NCBI RefSeq assembly: GCF_023053635.1
Contig: NC_086172.1
Coordinates: 125,215,681 to 125,279,680 of the forward strand
DNA length: 64,000 nucleotides
From: Elgaria multicarinata webbii
Taxonomy: Eukaryota > Chordata > Lepidosauria > Squamata > Anguidae
Direction: 5' to 3'
Shown: in pieces, positions 22,396-33,424 of the stretch
Layout of the letters: each line of letters opens with the position of its first letter
Numbering within the stretch: position 1 is the first letter of the stretch
Program-made: the position numbers and the translations under genes
The notes under the pieces: generated by a model
What the model was told of the DNA's origin: nothing
Databases searched by the model: none
The model's input: the letters and a program-made list of their open reading frames with translations, nothing else

Positions 22396-22559
22396 TCAGT
22401 GCATGCCTAGCCCAACCACATGGTAGCCTTTGTGCTACGGTTTCCCAGGTTTCAATTCAGTGACAAAAGCTCGCCTATCCAGTCCACATATAACAGCTGG
22501 AAGGGGAAACCCTTTCTGTAAGAGGCTAGTTGTACTCCAACACTGGCAACAAACTAAAT

Positions 22560-22688
22560 CAAGGAGGGGGAACCTGTGGCCCCCTAGATGATGTTGGACC
22601 TGTGTTCCTAACAGCCCAGCCAGCATGGTAAATAGTCAGAGATGATGGGAGTTGTAGTCCAACAATAACTGCAGGGCAACAGGTAAGC
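22560..22688. mobile_element. Old palindromic hAT-like element
   Basis: GAGGGGGAACCTGTGGCCCC at the left and AGTTGTAGTCCAACAATAAC with a decayed GCAGGGCAACAGGT at the right mark the same family as 20447, subfamily with the GGGGAACCTGTGGCC terminus. No target duplication is readable. Confidence 0.65.
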
Positions 22689-22696
22689 TGAATATG

Positions 22697-22935
22697 GCCT
22701 ACTTTACAAAGGACAGCCCTATATATATGAAGGTTATCAGAAGACAGTCATCTCTGTGAAGGGCTGTCCAGTCCAAGTCTGCTTTAAGGATAAAGAACTG
22801 TAAGAAGGCAGGGCTCAGGAGCCTCGACATTGATCATCACCAGCTAACCCCTATACAGCAGACTAACTATAGCCAGGTCATCTGGTCACAGACTTCCCCA
22901 CTCTGGGAAGACGTATTGTATTTCTATTTAAAGTA
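22697..22935. repeat. Unclassified dispersed repeat, copy 2
   Basis: This is the second copy of the family at 14463-14702, in the same orientation. Shared words include TACTTTACAAAGGACAG, GGGCTGTCCAGTCC, CAGCAGACTA and ACTTCCCCACTCTGG. It lies directly after an old hAT-like element. The family has no visible protein and no clear ends. Confidence 0.6.
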
Positions 22936-22964
22936 TAGTGGTTATTATAGTCGTTTATAGCCAT

Positions 22965-23195
22965 TATTTGTTTATTTAAGCTGCTTCTATACAGCTTGAC
23001 ATCCTAGGATCTCCAAACGGTTTACATAAAAACACATACCGTATTTCTTCGATTCTAAGACGCCATCAATTCTAAGATGCACCCTGTTTTTAGAGATGTT
23101 TATATGGGGGGAAAAGTGTGTCTTAGAATCAAAGAAATACGGTACAATATGAAAACCAATATAAAAACAGAATAAAACACTAGATACCCTTTTTT
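22965..23195 (-). mobile_element. LINE tail, reverse orientation, split by a later insertion
   Basis: TTTATTTAAGCTGCTTCTAT and CTCCAAACGGTTTACATAAA are the tail text. It resumes after 23144 as an AT-rich 3' UTR (ATAAAAACAGAATAAAAC). The TA-flanked element at 23039-23142 sits inside it and is therefore younger. Confidence 0.6.
23039..23142. mobile_element. TA-flanked foldback element (CCGTATTTC family)
   Basis: The ends CCGTATTTCTTCGATTCTAA and its inverted match (CTTAGAATCAAAGAAATACGG) are flanked by TA on both sides, as in Tc1/mariner-like insertions. A second, longer copy is at 57646. It encodes nothing. Confidence 0.85.
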
Positions 23196-23269
23196 TAGAG
23201 CAGGGGAAGTGCGGTATTTAATAGCAAAACTGAAAGAAAATGGTTTTTTAACTTGTATATTTGTGCCAT

Positions 23270-23420
23270 TCTGTTATGCTACAGTGCCACCTAGAGATAA
23301 TGTAGTGGGAAAGCAGGAAAGAAAATGCTCCTCCTGTAGTGTTTGGATCTCAATTCTGTGATGAAACCAAAAGAAGATACAGCCATTGAGCAGCCCTGTG
23401 TAGAAAAGCTCTCTATTTCT
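23270..23420. repeat. Unclassified dispersed repeat, copy 1
   Basis: It matches 35545-35699 over about 150 bases in the same orientation: CCACCTAGAG, GAAAGCAGGAAAG, GGATCTCAATTCTG, AGATACAGC and GTGTAGAAAAG occur in the same order and spacing. Diverged. No ends or coding capacity recognised. Confidence 0.6.
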
Positions 23421-25084
23421 TTAAACAAGGACTAAAGTGTTTGAAACTTTGCCTATAGAAAATATGAGTGTTATGTCCCCCAAAAGATCATGCTAACACA
23501 GGAGTGTCTGTAAAAACTGACACAGCACATATACTGGAACACTCTCACCATTGAAATTAGGACTGTGTGAAGGTCCCAAGTGAGTTGTACTTGCCTCGGT
23601 CTACACTTCCTCTCTGTTGGTGGCCACGTACATCCAAGCCTGCCTTGGAACTAGGTCACCAATGTCCCCTTAAGTGCTTTCACAGAGTCTTCCTCCCAGG
23701 GGTGTAGAGATGATTCTTACAGCAGTAGCGGAACTCTCACTCTACTTTCTCTTGCACTTCTCTGTCAGTGGCTGTAACAGACCAGGGAGTGGAAGGAATG
23801 ATGGACAGCTGAGACCAGAATGGAATGCTTGGCAGAACTAGTGGCAGTTAGAGAAAGTCGGTTAGAAGGAGGACAGGGACAGTTAGGCAGGTAATGGAAA
23901 GATGCACGACTACAATTTGTCGCCAGCCATCTCCAAAACCACAGCTCCAAACCTGGTGAGACAACAGCACTATGTCAGTTGCCTCCTGAAAGTTTGCATT
24001 GCTATTGTGATGGGAACCCTAAACAAAGCTTGCACTGCTGTTGTGATGGGAACTCTGAACCATCACCTTTAAAATACAGTCACAATGGGGAAGCTACAGG
24101 AATGCAGTGATTTCAGAGGGACTCATCTGGATTCTTAATATTTCTAAAGAATAATGGAGAAAAGGGCTAGTATGGAATAGGAAAATTGCAAACCACTACA
24201 CACACACACACCCCAATGATTAAACACAGCACAATGTCCCAAAAAGATGTAGTCTTCCACAGCTGGTATGTTCTCATGTGATTTAAATCAGCCTGTTATT
24301 GATATGCTGGAGTTAACAAACTAGCCATTGAAAACAGGCTGTTATTGACAGGCATGGCTCCAAAAATTGTGTCAGGATGTTATTATTAAGCTGGGCTTCC
24401 GAGGGGCTAATGAAGAGCCATGCAAAACAGCCTATATATGCCCTCTTAATCCCAGCACTGGTGTAAAGAAATTCCCTTTTCATTTTTTTAAACTGCACCC
24501 ACTTGAAGCAGTGATGGCAGTGGCAGGGGAAAGGAGTAAAAAGGTGAAGCTGGGTCCTTTGTGTGGGGAATAGATAATATGCAATTAGCATTGAACAGGG
24601 GAAGTGCCAGTAAAATGTAAGTAGTAGTAGTTCTTAAATCACTTTGTTGTTGTCTAGAAGCATCCAGAGAAGCTTTGGGGCAAGGAGATCTTAAAAGCCC
24701 GTGTGGTGGTTACATCACTCCTTCATTCAAAACAAGGGGGTGTATGTAATTTCACTGAACATTCAAACAGGCCTATTTTTCTTGAGGCTGTTCTATTTGG
24801 TTAGGGCTAAGAGCTAGTTTCTGTTTGCTATAAGGCATAAATTCTTATGATGTTTGAAAACCCAAACTCTATATATTTACTTCCTTCTTTTTTTAAAATG
24901 GAAAAGGATTCTCTTCCACTAAAAATATTTTTGCTGTTTTTCTGCAATATTTTATCCTGCTGTCATATTTACCAGGAATTAATTAATAGTTCTGTAAAGA
25001 AGTAATTAAGGTGCATATAGTGATCTTATGAGTTCTCTCTATAGAGAGAAATTCTGCTCCCAGATATTAGTAGTAGTAGTTGTT

Positions 25085-25440
25085 GTTGTTAATATTTGTA
25101 TTTATTAGAAACCTAAAGAATTAGTTCCTTAGGCGTACAACCATTTTAAACAAAGCAAAACAAATAAATACAATAAAATATGTCAATAAATCTCAAAGAA
25201 ACCAACATGACAATATATAATCCAAAAGATAGAGTGAAAAAGCAACCGATAAATACAGAACCTAAACCCACCAAAATGTCAAAGGGATTAAAATAACAAA
25301 GATCTTTAAAGGCCTGGGAGAACAGACAAGGCTTAACCTGGAACCAAAAAGTAAACTATGATGGCACCAGGCAAGCTTCCCTAAGGAAAGCATTTCATAA
25401 CTGGGGAGCTGCCACCAGTGGAAAGTGCTAGAATCTTATA
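25085..25440 (-). mobile_element. LINE 3' UTR fragment, reverse orientation
   Basis: The text begins AATATTTGTATTTATTAGAA, continues with an AT-rich 3' UTR and ends with AAAGCATTTCATAACTGGGG and CTGCCACCAGTGGAAAG, which in other tails corresponds to the last codons and early UTR. 5'-truncated and old. Confidence 0.5.
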
Positions 25441-25699
25441 ATGCAATTTGTTATGTTGCTTGCTTTCAGAGAGGGGGAAATGGTATGCATTTATGAGCTA
25501 CAGGAACAGTCACCACACCTCTACACACATATTTATATTACTGGTCCTATACAGTTAATTCCAAAACACCTGTGTTAATGCACCTGCGATTTTCCAGATA
25601 GCAGTTTTTTTCTGTCTTAGTTCCAAGCCCCAATGTCAATGATAGATCATACCTTAAGGGTAGGGTAACCATATTTTGGGAACCAAAAAGGAGGACAAC

Positions 25700-25840
25700 A
25701 TGGCTGCTCCCAAGGGGGCGTGCTCACCATGTCCAGCCTCCAAAGGGGCATGCTCACCAACTTGCCCAGCCCCCAAAGGGGCATGCTCACCAACATGCCC
25801 AGCCCCCAAGGGGTTGTGCCCACCCAAACATGGCCTTGAT
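25700..25840. repeat. 33-bp minisatellite
   Basis: About three and a half units of 33 bases containing AAAGGGGCATGCTCACCA and GCCCAGCCC. Because 33 is divisible by three, a 64-codon frame repeats APKGACSPTCP. This is a by-product of the array, not evidence for a gene. It is preceded by GGGTAACCATATTTT, which resembles the end of a TA-flanked element. Confidence 0.85.
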
Positions 25841-26413
25841 CACAGGTCTGATTTCACAGCACACAATTAAGACAACCTGTTCTACATAACATCTTAATGT
25901 TAAAATCACTGGAACAAGTGAGAACAAGTGAGACATTCAATGTATCTGAAATTAACTTCACTCATTCCTACTTTTGTAGCTTTTTCTGTACTTTGAAGCT
26001 TTTGCTATGCTCTGTGTGATACAGTCTCCCCTTCTCTCAAATATCTTTTCTGACTGCAAATCCTTCACTGAATGACCATAGTCTAACCTTTCCTAACTCT
26101 TTCCCCATTACTTTTCTCATACCCATACACACAGATTCAGCATACTACTACCACTGAACAAATGAAGCAGTTGACAAGTACAGAAAAATCTAATACAACA
26201 AACAAGCAAACAAGCATTCGTAAAGAGTATAAAATACTATTACCCTGCAAACATTAGCCATGGAACAAAATGGACTAAAGGCTGGCACCTCTTAGCTTGT
26301 TTCAACTTCAACCGGATATAACAATCAAAAACAGCAAAGAAAAACACACCTACCTCATTGACATGGCAATACCAAATGACAAAAATGTTGCAGAAAAGGA
26401 AGAGGAAAAGACA

Positions 26414-26415
<2 letters not shown>

Positions 26416-26465
<50 letters not shown>
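26416..26465. repeat. (AT)n microsatellite
   Basis: About 25 AT units without interruption. It may extrude as a cruciform and is a likely length polymorphism. It is preceded by an A-rich segment. Confidence 0.97.
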
Positions 26466-26468
<3 letters not shown>

Positions 26469-29400
26469 CACACACACAAATAAAAATATATGAATTAATG
26501 CCCCCAAATCCAGATGTGTACATTCAGTCCAAGTGCTTGCCTTATGCTTTTTAAGAAAGACTTTGTCCTGGCAGCAAAAAGAGGGGCATTTTCAAAACAG
26601 TGGGGAGGGGGAACCAATGTATTTTAGAATTCTGAACAGTATCTAAATTGAAACTATATATAAAAAGTTTATCCGGCAGTCTGATCAAGTACAATTGTTG
26701 TTTGAATTGACATGTGTCCCTGTGTGTTTCACCATTTCATACAGTCCCCAAGGCTCAATCCATATGTGCTAAGAACCATGTGGGTGGCCGCTTGCACTGC
26801 AATTCCACAAGTAAGCCTTTTGTGTGAGCAGTTTTCCATGTGGTTCGGACAGATTTTAAACATAGAAAAGAAAATAGCTGCATTGTTGTCGTTACGATCT
26901 GTCTAAACTTAGCCTTTCCCAAAATAGTGCCCTCCAGATATGTTAGGCTGCATCACCCATAATTCCCAGAGCTCTACTCATGTGATTGCAGTTGGCCAGC
27001 AACTTTTCACATATGATTTGGACTTGTAAGATGAAGCAAAGTCAATCTTACAAGATTTCTAAGATTTAACAAGGTCATAGCCTAGGGTTGGTAAGGCTAT
27101 AGATAGAGGCTGTTTGTTTTCTTTTGTACTATTTTCTTTTTCTTGCTAAGGAAGATCTCATCTATGCTATGCTGCCCCAAAGCTGGGTTATTTTTATAGC
27201 CATGCTGAAAATTTCTCCCACATTTCCCCCGACCATTTTCATTCAATTCGATAGAAAAGAAATTGCTTTTGGAAAAAAATTCAAAGAAGATGAACATTTT
27301 GGAGGACTTCTCATGGGTTGATTTTGAGGTGCTTGTGTTTGCCTTAGTTATGATGCAGTAGAGGAATGTGCCCCAGTGTCCTGTCTTTCATTGTACAATC
27401 ATCTCTCCAACAGCCTGTAGCCTCCTTGGCTTCCCACACTTCAGTTAAAGCCTTGGGGAAGATATTGTGAAGTAACTCGTCCCAAAGAGCTTTTTTCAGA
27501 TCAGGAAGCACAGGCAGCCTGGGATGCTGCAGAGCATTGGGAAGATGTGTAATAGAAAGAAAAAACACTCACAGTGATTCAGTAAGCACAAAAATACCTC
27601 CAAAAGAAATTCAAAATAAATTATTTTTAAAAGAGGAGAAACCTCTTTCATGGGAGAAGAAAACTTTCAGGAAATTGAAAGACAGATTTTGCCACAGTAC
27701 TAGTTCCACTTCTTCTCTGGAGCTGGTAACAGTAATGTCCACCTCACACTTGCTGCAACTACAAGGTTTTCAGGGAAGTACTGGTATTATAAATATCTTC
27801 ATTAGAAGCAAGATGCATCCACAATCACTCCTCACAAATTTTGAAGATGCTGAGAAAGGTGCTGAACCCTAAAGAATGACAATTACAGCTGAGGGGGTGG
27901 GGGGAATCAGAAGACATTTTTCTCAGAAAGTTCTGAGATATTTTTTTACCCCTCTACAAATAAAACACCATTTTGCAGGATTTTCTCCAAATTTGCTTCA
28001 CCATTTAATTTTATTTTTTTTGGTGATCACCTTCCCCCTCCTACCGCACCACAATGCCCCAGTGGTGCTAGGTATGGGTCATTGTGGAGAACGTAAAATG
28101 GGGGCCTTGCTGCCAACACAGTTGATGCTGTTGCAAAACAACAACAAAAGCATTAGAAAAAAAGAAACTGTGCTGCAATTCTGTTCTAAAATGGTGAAAT
28201 TCAGTTTTAAAAAAAACCAACCTCCCAGTTTCTCTACCCACAAATCAAGTGAGAATTTCAAGATTCTATTTGTGACAGCCCTAGTTATGTGCACTCAAAC
28301 CCATCAAATGCAAGATTTCAAATAAGGCTGATCCACATATAGCCACGTGTTTGCTTTCTGGACTGTGTCCTGGAAAATGCAACCACTGGTCTGGATGTGG
28401 AAGGAATTAATGAAATCAAGCTCAGTATTTAAAGCTAACTGATTACAAGATGCCATAATTGTGGAAATACAGTTCCCTACATGTAATTCCTGCTCTCTGT
28501 GGAGGTCTCTCTCACCTTGTTGTTCCATTGAATTGACGGTTTGAAAAGGGGTCTGTTGAAACAACCGCTGTGCTTTCAAGTTGTTCAATTAATGGAGAAG
28601 TTATTTTGTTTGGTGTCATTCATTAGCACAAGAAAATGCTTGCTGGGTGCCCTGCTGTGGTACGCCATTGCTGAAGAACGAGCGACCGATATCAATTTCG
28701 CTTATAAAGGTTTACAGATCAGTGGGCCTCTAATCCAGGAGAGAGAAAAATAACATGATATACAGTCTCCCAACAGAGCCAGGTTTCTGCTGGGGAATAA
28801 AGGAAAGGAAACATCCCTTGCTAATTAACATTGTCAGCAATCTCTGTACAATGCTGAGAGCTTAATAAATCACAGCTGACTCCCTGGCAGCCAGGATTCC
28901 TATAAAGAAAATCCTAGAGCTTGAATGTGTTTGAATGTTAATCAAGTCCAACTCACCACTGAATGCAACAGTCTTAATGTTATCCTTGTCCAAAGACATA
29001 AGATTTTTCATCACCAATTATGGGCACCCTTACATGTATAGCAAGAAATGACAATAAGAGATGCTTCAGCCAATTCTGAGGGATTGGGTCTACTTAAGTT
29101 GTTCCTAGAAATGTCCAGTTCTGGAGATTCCACCATAACCCTTTGACAGCCATGTTGAGTTTGATTTAATCACTGAAGACAGGATTATAAATGTCCAAGT
29201 AAATAAATTAACAAGCTATGAACCTATTCTTCAGGGAATGCAAACAGGCTGAATTATGTGAATCAACTAATCACCCAGACAACAGGCAACAACCTCTATC
29301 TTAGCTCAATTAAGATTCAGTTTTTCACACCCATGAAGTTCAGACACTGGTGTCCACACACACACACCCGGATCAGATGAAAAAGAGTTAGCCAGCACGG

Positions 29401-29618
29401 GGTGTCCTCACTGTACTGGTGACGCCTAAGCCCAAATCACTAGATGATCTCTCACAACAGTTTCAGGTAGATGTTGTCAGAGACAGTCAAAGTCTTGGCC
29501 ACAGTGTGGAGCAACAATCCTTGAGCACCAACTTTGGGGACCTCCCCTAAAATCAACGCCCTTAACTACCATTTCAGCAAGATGACTGGGGGGTGGGGGA
29601 GGTGGGGAGGGTACTTAA

Positions 29619-29708
29619 GCACAATCCTATGCATGTTTAGCATAGCTGGCTTGGGAATGCTGAGAGTTTTAGGCTTTTTTCTGTCTAAACATGCATAGGA
29701 TTGTGTCC
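29619..29708. mobile_element. TTAA-flanked foldback element, 90 bp
   Basis: The termini GCACAATCCTATGCATGTTT and the inverted TAAACATGCATAGGATTGTG are flanked by TTAA at 29615-29618 and 29709-29712. TTAA target choice is the mark of piggyBac-type elements. Further copies are at 46737 and 49748, plus a half copy near 36575-36618. Confidence 0.82.
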
Positions 29709-29739
29709 TTAATTGTTGCTGTTGAATGCTGCTGAGGCA

Positions 29740-29768
29740 TCTGGGGGGCGGGGGGGGGGGGCGGCGGA
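29740..29768 (+). other. G-rich tract, possible quadruplex
   Basis: A run of more than twenty bases is almost pure G with single C interruptions. On the GALNT16 sense strand it could form a G-quadruplex in the nascent RNA. Confidence 0.6.
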
Positions 29769-30837
29769 TTGGCAGGTTTACATCTCCTGGCATAGGTCAT
29801 CTACTAGGCAACCAAGGTAACCAGAACCCAATCAAGTCAGAAGCCAGATTGTATTGGAAGAACAAAGTCATGTGCCTTAAGACCATTCTTACATCAGGTG
29901 ACAAGGAAGGCCCTCCCACCTACAATTTTCCTCATCAGATGCCCAATAGAAAAGGGTTGCAGAAGACATGAAAGAGCTTTTCTTCACAGCCCATTTTCAA
30001 AGACGGCTCATTTCACTGGGAGAAATGATGACTGCTTTCTGGTTTTGTGGCTGCTCCTTCCAGGAATAGTCCTTTGTGGCATAATTCGCCTGAATGTCTA
30101 TGTTAGGCCGCATCTACACTATCTCAATTCTATTTGGTGTAGTATTAATTTGCATTGCTGATCATGCCTTTGTATCTAGACTCTGTTCTTTCTCGTCTTC
30201 CTTTGCCCTTGGGATGCGCTACAGTAACTGGACTGCAATGCTGAATGTGTTAGGGAGAGGTTTGATTTAAGGCCTTCCTTCTCTCTTTAAATTTTGTGTG
30301 AGAAATTGCATAATTGTGGCCTCTCCTGCTTTAAAATAAGGATATTTTATATCGTCTGTATTACTGCCTCTCATGAAAGCTATCAAGCCTTGTTTACAAT
30401 GACAATGAAAACAACAACAAAATGTTTATTGCTTATAGGCCATTGCAAACAAGACTTATTTAATGAATAGTTAGGTGGCACAGAATAATAATTATAAGAA
30501 TGAAAAGCCAGATGCGCATGGGTCTGATTGACACATGGACATTGCTGACAATTGTCACTGGGTTTTGGGGGAGTGGGTACACACCACATCTCATCCACAC
30601 TTAGCTAAGGTAATATGCAGTGGATGCTGGTGGCTTCAATTTCAGTGGGACAGATGACGTTCAGTTATACTCTGCCCAGTCTGAATGAAAAGTGCTTTTA
30701 TGCGAGCCATGAAAGCGGGTTTTTAGGTGCTATCTACTCCACATTTCTTGTGTGTTGCTGGCAGAGCAAAGCTGATTTTATGAAAATCTGGATAATACCC
30801 CAACACACTTCTCATTCTGTTTTTGTGCAGATCCCCT

Positions 30838-30967
30838 CCTGGTGCCCTGCAGATGTGTTAGACAACTAACACATCCGCAGGGCACCAGGACCTGCATCTC
30901 CCAGCCAACCACTGGGAATTGTAGTCTAACGCAGCTGGAGGGCACCAGGTTGGGGAAAGCTGCAGTA
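30838..30967. mobile_element. Rearranged palindromic hAT-like element
   Basis: CCTGGTGCCCTGCAGATGTG (from 30838) is mirrored at 30867-30889 after a six-base loop, forming a 23-base hairpin with one mismatch. A third, regular right end (CTGGAGGGCACCAGGTTGGG) follows. The two left ends facing each other suggest an internal inversion or a foldback copy of the end. Confidence 0.7.
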
Positions 30968-32887
30968 GACTCTGTCTGGAACTTGTGGAGTTTTGTTTTG
31001 ATTCTATCTCTCACGCTGATCCTCCACTGCCTCCCTGCACACCCTGCCCATACGAGTAGTTATCTTCATAAGAGAGATAAGGTCAGTCGACCAATAGACC
31101 TGAAGGCACAGGACATGGAAGGAGATGAAATGTTAGTATTTAGGATGCCGCCATTAGATCATTGAAAGATTCCCTAATGTGGCAGGAGGTCGTATGCCTT
31201 GAAGACTGCGTAATTGCATCAAGATAAATAACGGTCTTGTAAAGGGAAATCAGGTGCAGCTGGGCGATACTTCCAAGAAAATGAACTAATGATAGCTGCT
31301 AATGAAGCCCTTACATTGGCGTTTATAGATTTTAACATCTGGTGGCCCTATAACCTATGCCATATGTCTTGGCTATCGAAAACTGTTCAGCATGTCAACC
31401 TGAGACGAGATACTCATTATGAATGTTTAGCATGTCCTATCTAGCATTCATTTGAAGGGGCCAGGCAGGCAAACTGGGTATCAGCCTTTCCTACCTGCAC
31501 GTGCCATATCTGACTGCAAAAGAACTTCAGCCCCATCAATGCAGGCTGATGAGCTGCCCCTTTCTGCCCTCATCAGTCAAGCAGATGAGACAAATATCCA
31601 TTTACTATCCCAAAGCTGTCAGGCTGCTGAGAGCACTGTGGCCCTCAGTCATGAAAGGACCATCTGCCCGGCTGAAGACGGAAATGAGGAAAGCCCAGTA
31701 GGTGGGAGGGCTCAGACCATGCAGCTACCGAACAATCTCCTCTAACCTAGTAAATGTGCCACAGTATTAGCATTGGTGAGCTCTCAAATCTGCACCGTTG
31801 TTGCTATTTATTATGCCAAATTAGCTGGCTTCCAGGGACACAGGAATGGTTAAACAGAGAGCTGCCATGTTTGTGGCAGGAATGATGGGGGGGGACGACT
31901 CATGTTGTGCTCTCGTTTCACATGAAATACGACCTTATACCAATAAAAATGTAATGATAGAGTTGGAAGGAATCCATGGCTGTCTATGTCAATCTCCTGC
32001 TGTTGGGCAAGACCATCTGCCCACTCATGGGCCCTTCACAGATCGATGTTTTGCACCAGAGTATTCCAAAGTAACAGGCGCAGCCTACAAAATGGCGTTT
32101 ACAAAGCAAGTAGCGTAATAGGATGATTGTGCAAGTGAAATAAGCCATAGTAGCAGAGAAGGCCAAAAGCAAAACAAAACACTCAACCATATAATTTACT
32201 GGTTTGTATATTACTAAATTAGAATGACGTTAGCAATAAGAAACCTAATTAGGGTTTGTGCACATATTACACCTTACTCCTTAGCTGCTCTACCAAGAGA
32301 TAATTGATACAGAGGTTGCATCTTCTTTGAGATGCTTTGTAGTCAGATACAGATATCTAAACAGAAAAATAGCCTTGTAAGAAGCAGCCCCAAGTCATGA
32401 CATGGAAATTTGCTGAAGTAAATTTACTGAAGGTAAGAGATTCTATCAGGAAACAAAAGCAATCCAGTGTGAGTGGTTCAAAGATTTTGAGGTTTGCTTG
32501 TCATCCCTCCAACCAGAATTCCAGTTATCCAAATGCCTGAACTTGTTCCACCCCCTTAACCAAGTCAACCTCAATGCTTTAAGTGTCATACCGACAGAAT
32601 GAATCTGAACATCCTAAAAGTTTGGGATGCTGTGAGACCTCAGTTCCTTTTATCATCGAGACATTTCACTGAATTAGAACTATCTCTATGAGTGGATTAA
32701 TTAATTAATTTTGAAATTTCAGTGCATTTACCAGAAATGTAAGATGGTGACACTTGTGGAACATGAAACTGGAATATCTTGCTTAATCATCATTGTCATT
32801 CATCTGGCTGTTTTTGAGTGTGCAGAGTATGTCACAGACACTGACCAGATTTGCACAATCAAAACAAACCACTGTGGCTTAAATAAG

Positions 32888-33151
32888 GTTTAAATAAGCC
32901 ATGGTGGCTTGTTTTCATCTCTGGTGTGTGCCGGCATGTGCTGGGCACCATTTGCCTAATTACCCTCCCAGGCACAGCTGCTTGTGTCATCCAAACCCAT
33001 GGGTTATTTGAGGGTTGTTTCCTCCTCAAACAAGCCATGCCACCTGGGTTTGGATGACATGACAAGCTGCTCCTGGGCAGGTAATTAAGCAAGTGGCATC
33101 TGGCACACACTGGAGATTAAAACAAGTCACTGAGGCCTATTTAATCATGTG
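32888..33151. mobile_element. Large foldback element just upstream of the last GALNT16 exon
   Basis: The left arm (32888-33003) and right arm (33045-33151) are inverted copies, with TGGCTTGTTTTCATCTC, GTGTGTGCC, CTAATTACC, CCCAGG and GTCATCCAAACCC all matched in reverse. The right arm ends 135 bases before the terminal exon. No target duplication was found. It would form a stable hairpin in the pre-mRNA. Confidence 0.75.
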
Positions 33152-33286
33152 AACTGGCCCAATATCTCAGTTAATAGCTTTACTTTGTGCTTTAAAAATA
33201 AAAGCAAGAAACAGCAAAGAAGGAGACCAGTTTCATATCTTGATGTCATTCTTTCTCTTTCCTCCCTTCTTTCCTCCGATTTGCAG

Positions 33287-33424
33287 AAATGGAAGATGAA
33301 AGGCAGCTTCATCCAGCACTTTGTCAGTGGCCTGTGCTTAGAGAGCCAGTCCAGCAGACTAGTGACCAACATCTGCCAGTCAGATATCCTGGGCCAACAG
33401 TGGGAGCTGCTCCAAGTCACATGA
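33287..33424 (+). CDS. GALNT16: GALNT16 exon I (terminal coding exon)
   Basis: The exon begins in phase 0 after TTGCAG and reads KWKMKGSFIQHFVSGLCLES, QSSRLVTNICQSDILG, QQWELLQVT, stop TGA (33422-33424). It holds the gamma lectin repeat with CLE at the CLD position and a QQW motif. Together with the last codons of exon H it makes the beta QKW. It is the same length as the human end within a residue or so. Confidence 0.94.
   Translation, partial: KWKMKGSFIQHFVSGLCLESQSSRLVTNICQSDILGQQWELLQVT

Larger units (their letters stand above)
21022..33286. other. GALNT16 last intron, 12.3 kb
   Basis: The longest GALNT16 intron in view. Bounded elements are listed separately (21540, 22324, 22560, 22697, 22965, 23039, 23270, 25085, 25700, 26416, 29619, 30838, 32888). 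Stretches 23430-25080, 27000-29600 and 31000-32860 show no element I can bound and no gene. They are the places to look for conserved non-coding sequence. The 149-codon frame at 27876 and similar ones are low-information. Confidence 0.5.
364..33424 (+). other. GALNT16: GALNT16 gene, 3' portion (nine coding exons)
   Basis: Polypeptide N-acetylgalactosaminyltransferase 16 is a type II Golgi enzyme of the GALNT2/14/16 group. It transfers GalNAc from UDP-GalNAc to Ser/Thr, the first step of mucin-type O-glycosylation. The nine exons join with consistent phases into 325 codons plus stop, corresponding to roughly residue 234 to the end of the human protein of about 558 residues. Visible parts are the Gal/GalNAc-T motif WGGENFELSFRVW, the metal-binding His and loop in [10 protein letters not shown], and a C-terminal ricin-type lectin domain with three QxW signatures (QEW, QKW, QQW). 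Close identity to human GALNT16 as I remember it, together with the neighbouring ERH and SLC39A9, makes GALNT16 more likely than GALNT14 or GALNT2. I see no frameshift or stop in the exons, so the gene looks functional. The 5' exons, promoter, membrane anchor and DxH motif are outside the window. Confidence 0.93.

Noticed and set aside
25676-25870. Cys/Pro-rich small protein
   Set aside because: The repeat peptide is a by-product of a 33-bp minisatellite, with no exon signals.
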